Part shown: one piece after another, positions 4,394-5,668 of the stretch
Layout: each line of letters starts with the position of its first letter
Numbering within the stretch: the stretch's first letter is position 1
Origin: Clostridiales bacterium
GTDB taxonomy: Bacteria; Bacillota; Clostridia; Peptostreptococcales; Anaerovoracaceae
Reading direction: 5' to 3'
DNA: 5,668 nt
Assembly: GCA_003542355.1 (NCBI GenBank)
Contig: DPKU01000107.1
Location: 1-5,668, forward strand
The notes under the pieces: model-generated
Databases searched by the model: none
What the model saw: only the letters and a program-made list of their open reading frames with translations
What the model was told of the DNA's origin: nothing
Translations under genes and position numbers: made by a program

Positions 4394-5668
4394 CTACCCC
4401 AGCAGCCGCCGGACTGCTTTTCCTGCACGATGCATAGCTTGCTCAGCATCCAGTGTTAAATATGCACCGTTGTCATATAATATATTACCGTCAACCATTG
4501 TCATCTTTACATCCCCTGCTTGAACCGCATAGGTAAGCATAGGCAGGACCTCCAGTGCGGGAAACATGTGAGGCGCATCAAAGGATATGGCCACGATGTC
4601 AGCTTTTTTACCGATCGACAATTCTCCGGTGTTTTGTCGTCCCTGAGCACGGGCGCCGCTGGTAGTGACCATGCGAATCACCTCTTCCGGTGGAAGGATC
4701 GTGGCATCCCGATGGTACCCGTTGTGGATCACTGCGGCAAGATGCATCTCTTCCAACATGTTCAGGTTGTTGTTGCTGGCTGCTCCATCGGTACCCAGCA
4801 CCACGTTCACGCCCTTTTTCAGCGCCTTGACGATAGGTGCGAAGCCGCTGCCCAGCTTCATGTTGCTGGAGGGGTTGTGAATGAAGCTGGTCCCTTTTTC
4901 CGCAAGAATATCGAGATCCGAATCCTCGCAATGCACGCAATGCGCGGCCAGAACCGGGGAATCAAGCGTGCCAAGATCCCGAAACCACTCCGCCGGCGTC
5001 TTTCCATATCGCTCTTTGCATTCTGTGTGCTCCCGCAGTGTCTCGGAAAGATGCAGATGGACTCTTCCGCCTGCTTCCCGGCAGAGCTCCGAAAAATAGG
5101 CTACCGTGCGAGGCGTCGTCAGATATTCGGAATGAATGCCGAAATCTATAAGGAGTCTGCCGTCGGCCGTTCCGTGGAACGCCTTGAAAAATGCAAAGGA
5201 ATCGGCGATACGCTGACAATCCTGCCCTCTCATTTCCTGATCCTGACAAACCAGAGGCATACAGAGATTGGCCTTGATCCCGCAGCTCGAAACGACTTGA
5301 GCAGTCTGGGCCGGAAAGTCGTACATATCCGTAAAGGATGTGGTACCGCTGGCAAGCATTTCCATCACAGCCAGCTCGGTTCCGGCAACAATATCCTCTT
5401 CGTTCAGCTTTGCTTCGATAGGCATGATCTTATCGAAAAGCCATTCCTGAAGAGGAAGATCGCTGCCAACGCCTCGAAGCAGCACCATGGGCGCATGACA
5501 GTGGCAATTGATGAGACCCGGAATCAGAAGACAGCCCTTCATGTCTCTGATCTCGTCATAGGTCCCAGTGGGCATACCCGCACCGATGTAATCGATCATC
5601 GTTCCATCGATGCCCAGATATCCGTTCCGGATCACCTGCCCCTCTGACGGCGACCCAAACAGGATGTC
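4394..5668 (-). CDS. mtaD: MtaD-type amidohydrolase (5-methylthioadenosine/S-adenosylhomocysteine deaminase family), 5' end beyond the right edge
   Basis: The frame stays open to the right edge and gives 424 residues. A GTG at 5635 could be read as a start, but the 11 codons above it (DILFGSPSEGQ) match the normal N-terminal strand of the family, so the true start lies a few residues outside. Family members deaminate MTA, SAH, 5'-deoxyadenosine or adenosine at N6, giving the inosine analogue and ammonia. Numbering from the window edge, the metal and catalytic set is complete: HCH (H56 and H58), HSEYLTT (179-185, H179), HLSETLRE (206-213, H206 and E209), AHCVH (242-246, H243) and GTDGAASNNNLNM (292-304, D294). 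This follows the pattern of Thermotoga TM0936, whose first ligands lie at about the same positions, so very little is missing. It is the first gene visible in the minus-strand operon with the MtnA-like and FAH-family genes; any promoter is off-window. Preferred nucleoside is not determined, and related guanine or chlorohydrolase activities are less likely. Confidence 0.9.
   Translation of the reverse strand, partial: DILFGSPSEGQVIRNGYLGIDGTMIDYIGAGMPTGTYDEIRDMKGCLLIPGLINCHCHAPMVLLRGVGSDLPLQEWLFDKIMPIEAKLNEEDIVAGTELAVMEMLASGTTSFTDMYDFPAQTAQVVSSCGIKANLCMPLVCQDQEMRGQDCQRIADSFAFFKAFHGTADGRLLIDFGIHSEYLTTPRTVAYFSELCREAGGRVHLHLSETLREHTECKERYGKTPAEWFRDLGTLDSPVLAAHCVHCEDSDLDILAEKGTSFIHNPSSNMKLGSGFAPIVKALKKGVNVVLGTDGAASNNNLNMLEEMHLAAVIHNGYHRDATILPPEEVIRMVTTSGARAQGRQNTGELSIGKKADIVAISFDAPHMFPALEVLPMLTYAVQAGDVKMTMVDGNILYDNGAYLTLDAEQAMHRAGKAVRRLLG

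Noticed and set aside
4375..4449. N-terminal extension of the isomerase homologue from an ATG at 4449
   Set aside because: It would overlap the 3' end of the amidohydrolase gene by 56 bases and adds a Cys/Gly-rich stretch unlike the family. The ATG at 4374 has a good ribosome binding site.
5633..5635. GTG at 5635 as the amidohydrolase start
   Set aside because: The in-frame codons above it continue the expected N-terminal strand of the family and remain open to the window edge, and no ribosome binding site precedes the GTG at a sensible distance.
4520..5647. Plus-strand open frame of 375 codons opposite the amidohydrolase gene
   Set aside because: The translation has no recognisable family motifs and lies wholly antisense to a gene with a complete catalytic set. 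It looks like a by-product of codon use on the coding strand.

Overview
The window looks like a stretch of chromosome from an anaerobic Firmicute, probably a Clostridia-type gut or sediment organism. Three things point that way: GGAGG-type ribosome binding sites, two promoters with perfect TATAAT -10 boxes, and a carboxyltransferase whose sequence resembles a variant I associate with Clostridia. Base composition is balanced and similar across the window, and there are no transposases, phage genes, RNA genes or CRISPR repeats. Taxonomy is inferred from style, not proven.

Layout, left to right. (1) Bases 1-1031, minus strand: the N-terminal 343 residues of a biotin-dependent carboxyltransferase (propionyl/methylmalonyl-CoA carboxylase beta, MmdA-like), running off the left edge. 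(2) Bases 1032-1225: a compact divergent control region with one sigma-A promoter facing each way. The same 10-mer, TAGGATCATC, lies in both predicted leaders. (3) Bases 1226-2395, plus strand: an M20 metallopeptidase of carboxypeptidase G2 type with a full set of metal and catalytic residues. (4) Bases 2404-5668, minus strand: a tight three-gene operon transcribed right to left. It begins with an MtaD-type amidohydrolase (5-methylthioadenosine/S-adenosylhomocysteine deaminase family, 5' end just outside the window), continues with an MtnA/eIF2B-type sugar-phosphate isomerase homologue, and ends with a fumarylacetoacetate hydrolase (FAH) family protein. Gaps between the operon genes are 19 and 12 bases.

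How the genes may work together. The deaminase and isomerase families both belong to salvage of 5'-modified adenosines (MTA, SAH, 5'-deoxyadenosine). MtaD-type enzymes deaminate the purine, and MtnA-type enzymes isomerise the 5-modified ribose-1-phosphate released by a phosphorylase. No phosphorylase is visible here. The isomerase homologue keeps the catalytic Cys and Asp but has lost the usual N-terminal RGAPAIG-type substrate loop. The operon ends with an FAH enzyme, which is not a standard partner in methionine salvage. The most interesting reading is therefore an undescribed variant salvage or catabolic route for a nucleoside-derived sugar; this is inference. The carboxyltransferase and the M20 hydrolase may be co-regulated through the shared leader motif, but no link to the salvage operon is shown by the sequence.
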